Of a DNA stretch of 54,815 nucleotides, positions 34,909-42,876 are shown in pieces (position 1 is the stretch's first letter; each line of letters starts with the position of its first letter). The stretch is taken from contig JBJMQS010000047.1 of the NCBI GenBank assembly GCA_045802605.1, positions 1-54,815 on the forward strand, read 5' to 3'. The DNA is from JBJMQS01 sp045802605 (lineage in GTDB: Bacteria > Planctomycetota > Planctomycetia > Gemmatales > Gemmataceae). The notes beneath the pieces were generated by a model. It worked only from the letters and a program-made list of their open reading frames with translations, made no database searches and had not been told where the DNA came from. A program made the translations under genes and the position numbers.

Positions 34909-35807
34909 TAACGGCTCCCGAGGATTTCGCGGAGATAAATCTTGTGCGGCCCCAGTTTGCCACCGTAGTTTCCCGCAGTGATGCCGACAACGCCCGGTCG
35001 GCACGCGGCGTGAATCCCGGCGCGCATCGCTTCAATCACGGCTTCGCGAGTCAGGCCATCGATCACAATTTCGTAAACCGCGTTCACGTTCTCCGGCAAG
35101 GCGGAGTCATCTATCGCGCCGCGCAGTGTTGGGCAGTACGCGTGATTCGTGCTCGCTTTGAGTGGCTGATATTTGCTGCCCACTTTACTGCCGCTGCGCA
35201 CGATGCCGCCGGGGAATGGCAGGATCACGTCGCGCACTTGTCTCGCCGCCTCCGCGGCCGCTTCTGCCGCGGCGAGCGCGGTGGTTTGTGTTTCGCCGAG
35301 AATCAAAAAGTTGCCGCCGGCGATTCCGCGGGTCGTGCCGAATTCATCCTCGCAGGTGAACTCGCCATCCATCATCGGGATGCGCCAGAAGCGGCGATCG
35401 TCCAAGACCTTCGATACTTGGTAACCATCGCCAAACCACCGCAGCCGCCCGCCGACGCGAAATGTTTGACCAGGCGATTTGGGCAAGCCATTGAAACATG
35501 CGGTAGTTGCGCAAGTCAGGACGCATTGGCCAACCCGTTTGGCCACCGCTTGGCCCAATGCTTCCAAGTTCAATGAAAAAAAGAGCAGACTTACTCCGGG
35601 CCGACCGTCGCGCGTTTCGCGTGGATCCAGTTCGCGCTCGATGCCCGCTTCGGCGTCACAGCCGATGATCGATGTGCCATAGCCGCTTGCTTCCGTGGCA
35701 GCGATCCGAGCCCATTTCGCGGAAACGGCCGTAACAATCACCCGGCAGGCGACCATGCCAAACGCTTCGGCAAATTGATCGTCGATGGGCACATCATTGA
35801 TTGTCAT
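34908..35807 (-). CDS. fhcD: Formylmethanofuran:H4MPT formyltransferase
   Basis: 299 residues, the usual length. Moves the formyl group between methanofuran and tetrahydromethanopterin. Characteristic segments include ATEASGYGTSIIGCDAEAG, DGRPGVSLLFFSLN, CVLTCATTACFNG, GRLRWFGDGYQVSKVL and GITAGNYGGKLGPHKIYLRE. ATG 35807 is used; the longer frame to 35897 reads through a decayed hairpin repeat. Both this gene and fhcC mark a tetrahydromethanopterin C1 module known from methylotrophs and planctomycetes, used for formaldehyde handling. Confidence 0.93.
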   Translation of the reverse strand: MTINDVPIDDQFAEAFGMVACRVIVTAVSAKWARIAATEASGYGTSIIGCDAEAGIERELDPRETRDGRPGVSLLFFSLNLEALGQAVAKRVGQCVLTCATTACFNGLPKSPGQTFRVGGRLRWFGDGYQVSKVLDDRRFWRIPMMDGEFTCEDEFGTTRGIAGGNFLILGETQTTALAAAEAAAEAARQVRDVILPFPGGIVRSGSKVGSKYQPLKASTNHAYCPTLRGAIDDSALPENVNAVYEIVIDGLTREAVIEAMRAGIHAACRPGVVGITAGNYGGKLGPHKIYLREILGSR

Positions 35808-35813
35808 TGCCAA

Positions 35814-35857
35814 GAGTTTACCGCAGAGCCACAAGGAACGCAGCGAAGACGGAGAAA
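35814..35857. repeat. CRCAGAGA-family element, half copy I
   Basis: Only one arm is clear: GAGTTTACCGCAGAGCCACA..., with a trace of the second arm near 35880. It lies just upstream of the fhcD start in the 198-bp divergent gap with the glycosyltransferase. Confidence 0.6.
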
Positions 35858-36005
35858 TCAAGCCGAATTCCTCGGTTTTTCTCCCCGCTCTCGGCATATC
35901 AGTGGTCGGCTCTGATTCGGGTTTACAGTGCCGACGTGCATTCCGTATGCTCTCACCCCGGTCGGGAAGGAACCCGGCCTCGAGCCACGAATGAGGCTAT
36001 TGCGG

Positions 36006-37148
36006 ATGCGCGTTGTCCATCTCACCGCTTCCACTTTTTTTGGCGGTCCCGAACGGCAGATGCTCGGCTTGGCCGACGCTATGCGTAGCACCTGCGAGAC
36101 CGTCTTTTTGTCGTTTTCCGAGGGCGGGCGATGCCGCGACTTCATTCGCGCCGCGCGATGCCGCGATCACATCGCCGATCCTCTGGTGTACGACACGCCG
36201 CGCTTGATCGCGGCGACCAGTGAACTCGCGGGCTGGCTCCGAGAACTCGGGGCCGGCCTGCTAATGTGTCATGGTTACAAATCCGACCTCATCGGCCGTT
36301 GGGCGGCTCGCAAGGTTGGCATCCCGGTGGCCGCCGTGTCGCGCGGCTGGACCGGCGAGAATCCCAAAGTGAAGATGTATGAAGCACTCGATAAGCGCGT
36401 GCTTCGCGGCATGGACGCTGTTGTGTGCGTCTCTTCGGGCCAAGCCGAGAAGGTCCGCGCCGCCGGGATCGCGCCGGATAAAATCTCCGTCATTCGCAAT
36501 GCCGCTCGTGCCGGCGACTTCCACCCGCCGACTCCGACGGGCCGCGATGACTTGATGGCCCTCGCACCAACTCCCGGCGAATTTGTTGTCGCGACGCTCG
36601 CCCGGCTCTCGCCGGAAAAAGGCGTCTCTGTTTTGATCGCCGCTGCTCGGCAAGTGATCAACAAGTTTCCCGGGGCCCGCTTTGTGATTTGTGGAGAGGG
36701 TCCCGAACGCGAATCACTGCAGCGCCGCATTCGCTTGGAGAATTTGGAGCCGGCCGTCAGCCTGTGCGGATTCCGCCGCGACATGGACCGCTTGCTCCCC
36801 AATGCCGACATGCTGGTGTTACCGTCTTTCACTGAGGGCTTGCCTAACGTGGTGCTTGAAGCATCGGCGGCCGGTGTGCCGGTAGTTGCGACTTTCGCCG
36901 GCGGCACTCCCGAAGCAGTCGATCCTGGCCAAACAGGCTTGCTAGTTCCTCCGGGCGACTCCGAATCATTGGCCCGAAGCATTTGCGATTTGCTGGGAGA
37001 CGCTGATCGCCGTGCGGACATGGGCCACGCCGGGCGCAAGTTTGTCCGCGAACATTTCTCTTTCGCCGCCCAAGCCGCTCAGTACGTGCAGTTGTTTAAC
37101 CGGCTTGGGCTGCAGGTGAGCGAACGCACTCGGAAACTGGCTGCATGA
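36006..37148 (+). CDS. GT4-family glycosyltransferase
   Basis: 380 residues, GT-B fold. N-terminal MRVVHLTASTFFGGPERQML, a donor-domain start RLSPEKGVSVLIAAARQV, GARFVICGEGPERESLQ, DMLVLPSFTEGLPNVVLEA with the E-x7-E-type GLPNVVLEASAAG, and TGLLVPPGDSESLA are classical. The start ATG 36006 has GAGG 9 nt upstream; ATG 35991 is possible. It overlaps the next glycosyltransferase by 4 bp (ATGA), so the two are co-translated. Likely role is building an exopolysaccharide or glycolipid; donor and acceptor are unknown. Confidence 0.9.
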   Translation: MRVVHLTASTFFGGPERQMLGLADAMRSTCETVFLSFSEGGRCRDFIRAARCRDHIADPLVYDTPRLIAATSELAGWLRELGAGLLMCHGYKSDLIGRWAARKVGIPVAAVSRGWTGENPKVKMYEALDKRVLRGMDAVVCVSSGQAEKVRAAGIAPDKISVIRNAARAGDFHPPTPTGRDDLMALAPTPGEFVVATLARLSPEKGVSVLIAAARQVINKFPGARFVICGEGPERESLQRRIRLENLEPAVSLCGFRRDMDRLLPNADMLVLPSFTEGLPNVVLEASAAGVPVVATFAGGTPEAVDPGQTGLLVPPGDSESLARSICDLLGDADRRADMGHAGRKFVREHFSFAAQAAQYVQLFNRLGLQVSERTRKLAA

Positions 37149-38518
37149 CCGGCACCCGGCCGATCCGCGTTTCATTTCTCATCGATTCGCTGAGCTACGC
37201 CGGAACCGAAATGCAGTTGCTCGCCCTGATCCAGTCGCTGGATCGGTCGCGAGTGCAGCCATCGCTTGTACTTCTCAACGGCACATTGGCCGAATCGCAA
37301 TCGCTCGAACCGCGCGATTGTCCAATTTTGCGATTGGGCCTGACGTCATTCCGCAATCTGCCGGCCACGGCACGAGCCGTCACACGATTGGCTCGGTTCT
37401 GGAAGCGTCAACACGTCGATGTTGTGCAGACGTATTTTCTTGACAGCACCTATTTCGGAGTTCCAATCGCGCGAGCGCTGGGCATCCGGCGAGTCGTCCG
37501 CGTGCGCAACAATTTGGGCCACTGGCTAACGCCCACGCATCGAGGTCTCGGCCGGTTCATTGGCCGAATCGTGGATGCCACGATCACCAATTCACAAGCG
37601 GGCCATGATGCATTGCGGGCCGCGGAAGGTCTGGCGGCCGAAAAACTGGTCTTACTTGAAAACGGCGTGGACGTAGATCGCTTTGCGAAGCTGGATCCGC
37701 CGCGGCGGGATAATGGGGTCACGATCGGCGTCATGGCGAATTTGCGCCCCGTAAAAGGCGTGGATGTGTTTATTCGGGCGGCGAAACAATTGATCTTAGG
37801 CAACAGCGGTCAGCATATCAGCGACACTATCACACTGCCCTTGCCTTCCGGCTTCCTCTACCCGCCGTCAGACCCCCATGCGCCCTTTTGTTTCCTCCCC
37901 CGACTTTTCGGTCCCCTCCCCCCTTGTGGGGGAGGGCTAGGGTGGGGGGTTGAGCCCTCGCGCGCTTCCACCCCCCACCCTATCACTCCCCCACCAGGGG
38001 GGAGGGGACCGGAGGGATGCGGGAGGGGACTAGTGAGTTTTGGGAGCCTCCAAGGCAACTCGGACCGAGAAACCGAAGTGAAGTTCCTAATCGCCGGTGA
38101 CGGCGAACAGCGTGCGGAACTAGAACGGCTCGTCGATCAGTTGGATCTCTCTGATCACGTGACTTTCCTCGGTCGCATTCGCAACGTAACCAGCTTCCTC
38201 ACTCAAATCGACATCGGCGTCGTGCCGTCGCATGCCGAAGGTATGTCCAACGCGCTCCTCGAATTCATGGCCTCGGGCCGGCCGGTGGTCGCGACTGATG
38301 TGGGCGCGAACGCGGAACTGCTCGGTCACGGATCGCGCGGCCTGCTTGTACCGCCGGGCGATGAAATTGCGCTGGCGACCGCGATCAACCAATTGATCGT
38401 GGATGAACCACTCGCCGCACGATTGGCCGCGTCTGCCCGGGATTATGTGCAAACCTATTTTGACCGCGGAGAGATGTGCCGGCGATTCGAAGAATTTTAC
38501 GAGCGATTGTGTGCGTAG
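37145..38518 (+). CDS. GT4-family glycosyltransferase with in-frame repeat insertion
   Basis: 457 residues. N-terminal RVSFLIDSLSYAGTEMQLL; nucleotide-binding domain with GVMANLRPVKGVDVFIRAAKQL; then, after an interruption, EVKFLIAGDGEQRAELERL, VPSHAEGMSNALLEFMASG and RGLLVPPGDEIALATAI. In normal family members RAAKQL is followed almost directly by the strand VKFLIAGDG. Here residues about 218-310 are extra, Pro/Gly-rich and encoded by palindromic repeat DNA. Without them the length would be about 365, the family norm. The insertion falls between core elements of the C-terminal domain, so the protein may fold with an extended loop or be inactive. Start ATG overlaps the upstream stop. Confidence 0.88.
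   Translation: MTGTRPIRVSFLIDSLSYAGTEMQLLALIQSLDRSRVQPSLVLLNGTLAESQSLEPRDCPILRLGLTSFRNLPATARAVTRLARFWKRQHVDVVQTYFLDSTYFGVPIARALGIRRVVRVRNNLGHWLTPTHRGLGRFIGRIVDATITNSQAGHDALRAAEGLAAEKLVLLENGVDVDRFAKLDPPRRDNGVTIGVMANLRPVKGVDVFIRAAKQLILGNSGQHISDTITLPLPSGFLYPPSDPHAPFCFLPRLFGPLPPCGGGLGWGVEPSRASTPHPITPPPGGRGPEGCGRGLVSFGSLQGNSDRETEVKFLIAGDGEQRAELERLVDQLDLSDHVTFLGRIRNVTSFLTQIDIGVVPSHAEGMSNALLEFMASGRPVVATDVGANAELLGHGSRGLLVPPGDEIALATAINQLIVDEPLAARLAASARDYVQTYFDRGEMCRRFEEFYERLCA
37909..38011. repeat. G/C-rich palindrome within a glycosyltransferase gene
   Basis: Arms at 37909-37950 (CGGTCCCCTCCCCCCTTGTG...) and 37969-38011 pair with a few mismatches. It lies inside the extra segment (about 37797-38075). 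A 27-bp stretch (37910-37936) is identical to 54789-54815 at the window end. Confidence 0.92.
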
Positions 38519-38525
38519 GTACGTT

Positions 38526-38599
38526 TTTGTAGCCGCGGGCTTTAGCCCGCGCTCCTGGCAATCACTTTGTCCGACGCGGCTAAAGCCCACGGCTACAAA
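38526..38599. repeat. Palindromic repeat between convergent genes
   Basis: Arms TTTGTAGCCGCGGGCTTTAG... (38526-38551) and its near complement (38575-38599), one gap and one mismatch. It sits between the glycosyltransferase (+) and the TIM-barrel gene (-), where it could end both transcripts. Confidence 0.85.
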
Positions 38600-38606
38600 T
38601 GCACAA

Positions 38607-39374
38607 TTAGATCAAGCTCTCCAACAGATACTTCAGCTTCCGTACTTCGGGCTGCAGCGGATATGCCGGCTGCGGATTGTCGTGCATCGCCACGCTCAGA
38701 AGTCGGTTGTACCGGTAGCGCGCCAACTGCGTGATGATCCGGCCGTACTCGATTTGGCCCTGACCGATCCGCACCTGAAAATGCTCGGCGTCTTTGCCCG
38801 TATCGCGGAGGCGCACATGCTTCACGAACGGGAACAGATCGTCGTAGCAGCGGCCCGCGGCCGGCCCGACCATGTAGTGGCTCGGGTCGAGCACCAGCCC
38901 AAGGCCGGGCACGCGCTTACACAATTCGAGCGTCTTTTCCGGCGTCTCGGTCAACGTACCGACCCGCGTTTCGACGGCACAAGTCACGCCGTCCACCGCG
39001 CAGATTTTGCTGAAAGCGGTGAGCCGCTCGACTTCCTTGGCGAAATCGCTGTCGGCCTTGGCGGCGACCACGCTGACCACCGGAGCCGCCATCACTCGCG
39101 CCAGCCGTGATATGGCTTTGAGCTGGGTCTCGGCGGTTTCGCACGGCAAATCATCGGCAAACTCTATGTGGAACGCGGACATACTCACGCCGGGCCAGGC
39201 ACGCAGTCGCTGCGCGACTTTGGCCGGGTCAGCCAGGACTTCCGACGGCTTGATGTGGCCACCGTTTTCACAGAACGCGACATCGGCTTTGGTGAAGCCC
39301 ATCTCGCCAATGGTTTTCATGGCATCGTTGAACGGTTGTGTGGCGAAGCATTGCGTGGAACACGCGACGTACAC
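38607..39374 (-). CDS. Sugar phosphate isomerase/epimerase-like TIM-barrel protein
   Basis: 255 residues of the xylose-isomerase-like AP-endonuclease-2 fold. Visible are EMGFTKADVAFCENGG, CAVETRVGTLTETPEKTLEL, GLGLVLDPSHYMV (acidic and His metal ligands) and HVRLRDTG...GQGQIEYGRI, where the Glu is in the usual last-strand position. Family members isomerise or epimerise ketoses and inositols. GTG 39374 is taken as start since AGGGGG is 5 nt upstream and the sequence then matches the family beginning. The longer frame to 39422 is basic and unlikely. Confidence 0.85.
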   Translation of the reverse strand: MYVACSTQCFATQPFNDAMKTIGEMGFTKADVAFCENGGHIKPSEVLADPAKVAQRLRAWPGVSMSAFHIEFADDLPCETAETQLKAISRLARVMAAPVVSVVAAKADSDFAKEVERLTAFSKICAVDGVTCAVETRVGTLTETPEKTLELCKRVPGLGLVLDPSHYMVGPAAGRCYDDLFPFVKHVRLRDTGKDAEHFQVRIGQGQIEYGRIITQLARYRYNRLLSVAMHDNPQPAYPLQPEVRKLKYLLESLI

Positions 39375-39561
39375 TGCATCCCCCCTGCCGCGGCATGCGC
39401 GGCTCCGACAATCTGGGCGCAAAGATTCCGAAACTTCCCCCGAAGTGCCGCGGCAATAACAACCGAATTCGATTGATGCAAGAGCGAAATCGAATTGTCG
39501 ATTTTCGCGTTTCAGATTTCGGATTCCGTGTTATTAGGGCAGTGTCCGGGGGGACATAATC

Positions 39562-39894
39562 ATGGACGCGACCCAACTGCCGGGGGCGGTGGATGGTTGG
39601 CTCTCGATGCTCGATCGTGTGGGGAAATCGATCGTGCAGGCGATCGCCGAAACCGAAGACCGCGAAAGCCGACTCTCCGAAGCAATGCCGCAACTCGACA
39701 CCGAGCGGGCCATCGCACACGTTGTCAACCGCATCGATCATCGCTTGACGAAGCTTGCCCAACGTCTGGATCAGGCAGGTTCAACCGCGGCACAAGCCGG
39801 GGCGGAACTGGCGGCCGTCGAAGATACGCTCAGAAATTGGGTCGATGGCGTGCGCGTGGTGAGTGGGCGGCTGACCCTGCCGCCGGAGGTTTAG
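39562..39894 (+). CDS. Small helical hypothetical protein
   Basis: 110 residues, predicted wholly alpha-helical, with long amphipathic stretches (GWLSMLDRVGKSIVQAIAET, HVVNRIDHRLTKLAQRLD). No signal or membrane segment. A GGGGGG tract lies about 8 nt before ATG 39562. It ends 51 bp before ispD on the same strand and is probably co-transcribed. The 187 bp upstream has no gene. No family was recognised. Confidence 0.7.
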   Translation: MDATQLPGAVDGWLSMLDRVGKSIVQAIAETEDRESRLSEAMPQLDTERAIAHVVNRIDHRLTKLAQRLDQAGSTAAQAGAELAAVEDTLRNWVDGVRVVSGRLTLPPEV

Positions 39895-39945
39895 CGGCGT
39901 CGTCCGAACCGGTAAGATAAATCCCGCGCCTGCGGGAGAATTACC

Positions 39946-40689
39946 ATGCCGCGATTCGCCGTCATTCTGCCAGCCGCCGGCCGTTCGTCTCGCTTCGGCG
40001 GCAAGGAAAAAAAGCCCTACGCAACTCTAGATGGCCGGGCGGTTTGGCTGCGCACGGCCGAGATGTTTGTCACGCGCGATGAAGTCATGCAAACGCTGCT
40101 CGTGCTGGCGCCCAATGACATGGAAGACTTCCGCACCAAGTTCATGGCGAACATCGCGTTCATGAACGTGAAGCTCATCCCCGGGGGTGAACAGCGTTTC
40201 GAGTCCGTTGCGAATGCGCTAAAGGAAGTAAACGCTGATGCGGACTTCGTCGCCGTGCATGACGCGGTAAGGCCCTGCACCCCGCCAAGCTTGATCGATG
40301 CGCTGTTTGCCGTGGTCGCTCAGCGCGGCGCGGTGATCCCTGCGATTCCTGTTGCCGACACGTTGAAGCAAGTCAGTCAGGACCGAATTATCACCGGCAC
40401 CACGCCACGGCAAAATCTCTGGCAGGCGCAGACGCCGCAGGTGTTTCGCAAAGATTGGCTGGTCGATGCGTATGGGCGGCGAGCCGAGTTTGGCGCTGAG
40501 ATTACTGACGACGCCCAATTGGTCGAAGCGGCTGGCCACCAGGTCCATGTCATTGACGGCGACCCAGGCAACATTAAGATCACGACTCGCAGCGACATCT
40601 TCCTCGCGGATGCGATTCTCAAATCACGGCCTAAGCCGAAACCGAAAGGCCCCGCTCATCCCTTCGCGGATGAAGACATGTGGCGGTAG
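39946..40689 (+). CDS. ispD: 2-C-methyl-D-erythritol 4-phosphate cytidylyltransferase
   Basis: 247 residues. Third step of the MEP isoprenoid pathway: MEP plus CTP gives CDP-methylerythritol. The N-terminal nucleotide loop is PAAGRSSRFGGKEKKPY. VAVHDAVRPC, VADTLKQV, TPRQNLWQAQTPQVFR, ITDDAQLVE and GDPGNIKITTRSDIFLAD are all family markers. A C-terminal basic tail (RPKPKPKGPAHP) is extra. GGGAG lies 7 nt before ATG 39946. It is convergent with icd, with a decayed hairpin between. Confidence 0.94.
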   Translation: MPRFAVILPAAGRSSRFGGKEKKPYATLDGRAVWLRTAEMFVTRDEVMQTLLVLAPNDMEDFRTKFMANIAFMNVKLIPGGEQRFESVANALKEVNADADFVAVHDAVRPCTPPSLIDALFAVVAQRGAVIPAIPVADTLKQVSQDRIITGTTPRQNLWQAQTPQVFRKDWLVDAYGRRAEFGAEITDDAQLVEAAGHQVHVIDGDPGNIKITTRSDIFLADAILKSRPKPKPKGPAHPFADEDMWR

Positions 40690-40697
40690 AGACGCGC

Positions 40698-40747
40698 AAC
40701 CAAAGACAGAGGCACCGAGAAGAATTCTCCTCGATGCCTCTGGGTTA
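40698..40747. repeat. CRCAGAGA-family element, decayed copy G
   Basis: Shortened arms around AGAGGCACCGAG and its partner CTCGATGCCTCT between the convergent ispD and icd genes. AACC and GGTT ends are kept. Assignment to the family rests on position and end sequences. Confidence 0.55.
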
Positions 40748-40757
40748 GGCCTTCGTC

Positions 40758-42134
40758 CTACGCTTTGCTGACGTGTTCGATAATCCGGTCTGCGAATTCG
40801 CTCGACTTCGCGCCGGCTTCCGCACCATAGCCAGAGAATTGGCGGGCAATGTCGTAGGTGACGTGAAGCTTGCCGCCAGGGCCTTTCTTGGCGGTTGTTT
40901 CGGCCTCGGCAAAGGTGGCCTCCACCGCCCTGTTCACCAATTCCGCAGCTTCGAACCACTTCATGTGCTCGAGCATGAGCGCACCGGAGAGCAGAACAGC
41001 GCCTGGGTTCGCCATGTTCTTGCCGGTGTATTTCGGCGCGGTGCCGTGCGTCGCCTCGAACATAGCGGCCTTGTCACCGATGTTCGCACCGGCCGCGAGA
41101 CCGATGCCGCCGGTGAGGGCCGCGGCGGCATCCGACATGTAATCGCCGTTCAAGTTGCAGGTGGCAATGACGCTATATTCGTCGGGCCGAAGCTGAATCT
41201 GTTGGAACATGCTATCGGCAATGCGATCTTTGATGAGCAGCTTGCCCTTTGCTGATGCACCTTTCCAAGTCTCCTCCTCACTGATCGTTTGCGAGCCGAA
41301 TTCCTCGCGGGCTAACTCGTAGCCCCAATCCTTGAACGCGCCTTCGGTGAACTTCATGATGTTGCCTTTGTGCATCAACGTGACCGAGGGTAACTTTTTG
41401 TCGAGTGCGAAGCGGATCGCCATGCGGATCAGGCGCTTCGATCGTTCGGGGCTGATCGGCTTGATGCCGATGCCGGCCGAGCTGACGATTTGGTTTTCTG
41501 GATAACCCATTTCCCGCAACAGGGCGATGATCTTCTTCGCCTTGTCGGAGTTGGATCGGAACTCAATGCCGCAGTACACGTCTTCGGTGTTTTCGCGGAA
41601 GATAACCATGTTGACCTTATCCGCGTTCTTGTTCGGCGCATCGACGCCCTTATAAAAGCGCACCGGCCGGACGCAGGCGTAGAGATCAAATCGCAGCCGC
41701 AGATAAACATTGATGCTGCGGAAACCGCCTCCAATCGGCGTCGTGAGCGGGCCCTTCAATCCGAGCGAGTAATACTCAAATGCCTTGAGTGAATCGTCAG
41801 GGAGATACAGTTGGCGTTGCTTCTCTTCCGAGAGGGCAGCGACTTCCTCGTCTTTCACTTGCGGATAGTACATAGCGCGGGCGACGTCACCGGCATGAAT
41901 GTCGAACCAGCGGATTTTGCGCTTGCCTCCGTAAGCCTTCTGCACGGCCGCGTCGAGCACCTTGACCGCACACGTGGTGATACCGGGCACACCTTTGATG
42001 TCCTCGCCAATGCCGTCGCCGCGGAGCAAGCAGACGATCGGGTCGTCCGGTATGGTCCATTTGCCATTGGCATCGACGGTAACGCGGCTGCTGGCCTTGG
42101 GCGGAGAGAGTTTTTCGTAGGTAGGTGCGGTCAT
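40758..42134 (-). CDS. icd: NADP-dependent isocitrate dehydrogenase
   Basis: 458 residues, a TCA-cycle enzyme making 2-oxoglutarate. The phosphorylatable substrate-site serine is in SINVYLRLRFDLYACVRPVR. The GDGIG loop lies near residue 38. RENTEDVYCGIEF, HKGNIMKFTEGAFKDWGYEL and EATHGTAPKYTGKNMANPGA are classical. The NADP determinants Lys-Tyr in APKY and Tyr..Arg in TYDIARQF are present, as in the E. coli enzyme. ATG 42134 is chosen: GAGG lies 5 nt upstream and the longer frame to 42248 has no family support. Confidence 0.95.
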   Translation of the reverse strand: MTAPTYEKLSPPKASSRVTVDANGKWTIPDDPIVCLLRGDGIGEDIKGVPGITTCAVKVLDAAVQKAYGGKRKIRWFDIHAGDVARAMYYPQVKDEEVAALSEEKQRQLYLPDDSLKAFEYYSLGLKGPLTTPIGGGFRSINVYLRLRFDLYACVRPVRFYKGVDAPNKNADKVNMVIFRENTEDVYCGIEFRSNSDKAKKIIALLREMGYPENQIVSSAGIGIKPISPERSKRLIRMAIRFALDKKLPSVTLMHKGNIMKFTEGAFKDWGYELAREEFGSQTISEEETWKGASAKGKLLIKDRIADSMFQQIQLRPDEYSVIATCNLNGDYMSDAAAALTGGIGLAAGANIGDKAAMFEATHGTAPKYTGKNMANPGAVLLSGALMLEHMKWFEAAELVNRAVEATFAEAETTAKKGPGGKLHVTYDIARQFSGYGAEAGAKSSEFADRIIEHVSKA

Positions 42135-42246
42135 GGGTGCCTCGGGAAAGTTTGATATCGGGAAATTAGGGAGATATCTGGGTGGGTCAAGCGGGACATG
42201 TGCGCAGCCGCAGTTTCGGGGTAGAATTGAGTCACCAGGAGGCGAC

Positions 42247-42507
42247 ATGCCGCGGATTTGTCAGTTCTACGGCATCGCCGTCTATATGTATTACCGCGAC
42301 CATGCCCCGCCTCACTTCCATGCTATCTATGGAGAACACGACGCGGCAATCGCTATTGCCGATGGAAGTGTTATCGCTGGCGACCTACCGCGAACGGCGA
42401 GCCGCCTAGTCGAAGAATGGGTGAAATCGCATCGGGACGAGTTGCAGCGGGACTGGGATTTGGCGCGTGCTGGCCAACCTTTGGATGCTATCGAGCCATT
42501 AAAGTAG
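42247..42507 (+). CDS. DUF4160 protein
   Basis: 86 residues. It opens with ISQFYG-like sequence (MPRICQFYGIAVYMYYRDH) and has PPHFHAIYGEHDAAIAI, the HFH motif of DUF4160. Function is unknown. Such genes are usually paired with a DUF2442 gene, as here (10 bp apart), and are often suspected of toxin-antitoxin-like behaviour; that is not shown by the sequence. GGAG lies upstream of ATG 42247. Confidence 0.85.
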   Translation: MPRICQFYGIAVYMYYRDHAPPHFHAIYGEHDAAIAIADGSVIAGDLPRTASRLVEEWVKSHRDELQRDWDLARAGQPLDAIEPLK

Positions 42508-42517
42508 GGTACTTGTC

Positions 42518-42793
42518 ATGATTTTGCGCATCACTAAAGCCGAAGTTCTGGGACCTCATTTGTTGCGTCTGACATTCAATACGGGCGTCACCAAAGTTGT
42601 TAGTGTGAATTCGCTACTTGTCGGGCCGATCTTTGAACCACTTCGTGATGCTAGCTATTTCACACGAATGTTGCTGGATCCGGTGTGCGGCACGGTCACT
42701 TGGCCCAACGGGGCAGACTTCGCACCGGAAGCATTGATGGAATTGCCAGCCATCGAAGATGTGACCAATGCAACGCGTTCCGGTGCTGCGTAA
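42518..42793 (+). CDS. DUF2442 protein
   Basis: 91 residues: ITKAEVLGPHLLRLTFNTG, FEPLRDASYFTRMLLDP, TVTWPNGADFAPEAL, the DUF2442 pattern (a small beta-rich protein with conserved ...VxWPNGADFxPE). It is the partner of the DUF4160 gene and is probably translated from the same mRNA. A possible role is as the antitoxin or as a structural partner; not proven. Confidence 0.87.
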   Translation: MILRITKAEVLGPHLLRLTFNTGVTKVVSVNSLLVGPIFEPLRDASYFTRMLLDPVCGTVTWPNGADFAPEALMELPAIEDVTNATRSGAA

Positions 42794-42876
42794 CGGTATT
42801 GAATGTGGTTTCGCTCAGAGATGGCGCGGACAAACGCATCGCTACACTGACATAGCCCAGTACAACGAGGCCCGCG

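Noticed and set aside
35808..35897. Longer fhcD start
   Set aside because: The extra residues derive from the half repeat; ATG 35807 fits the family length.
42135..42248. Longer icd start
   Set aside because: The added segment has no family support, whereas ATG 42134 is preceded by GAGG and matches the usual N-terminus.
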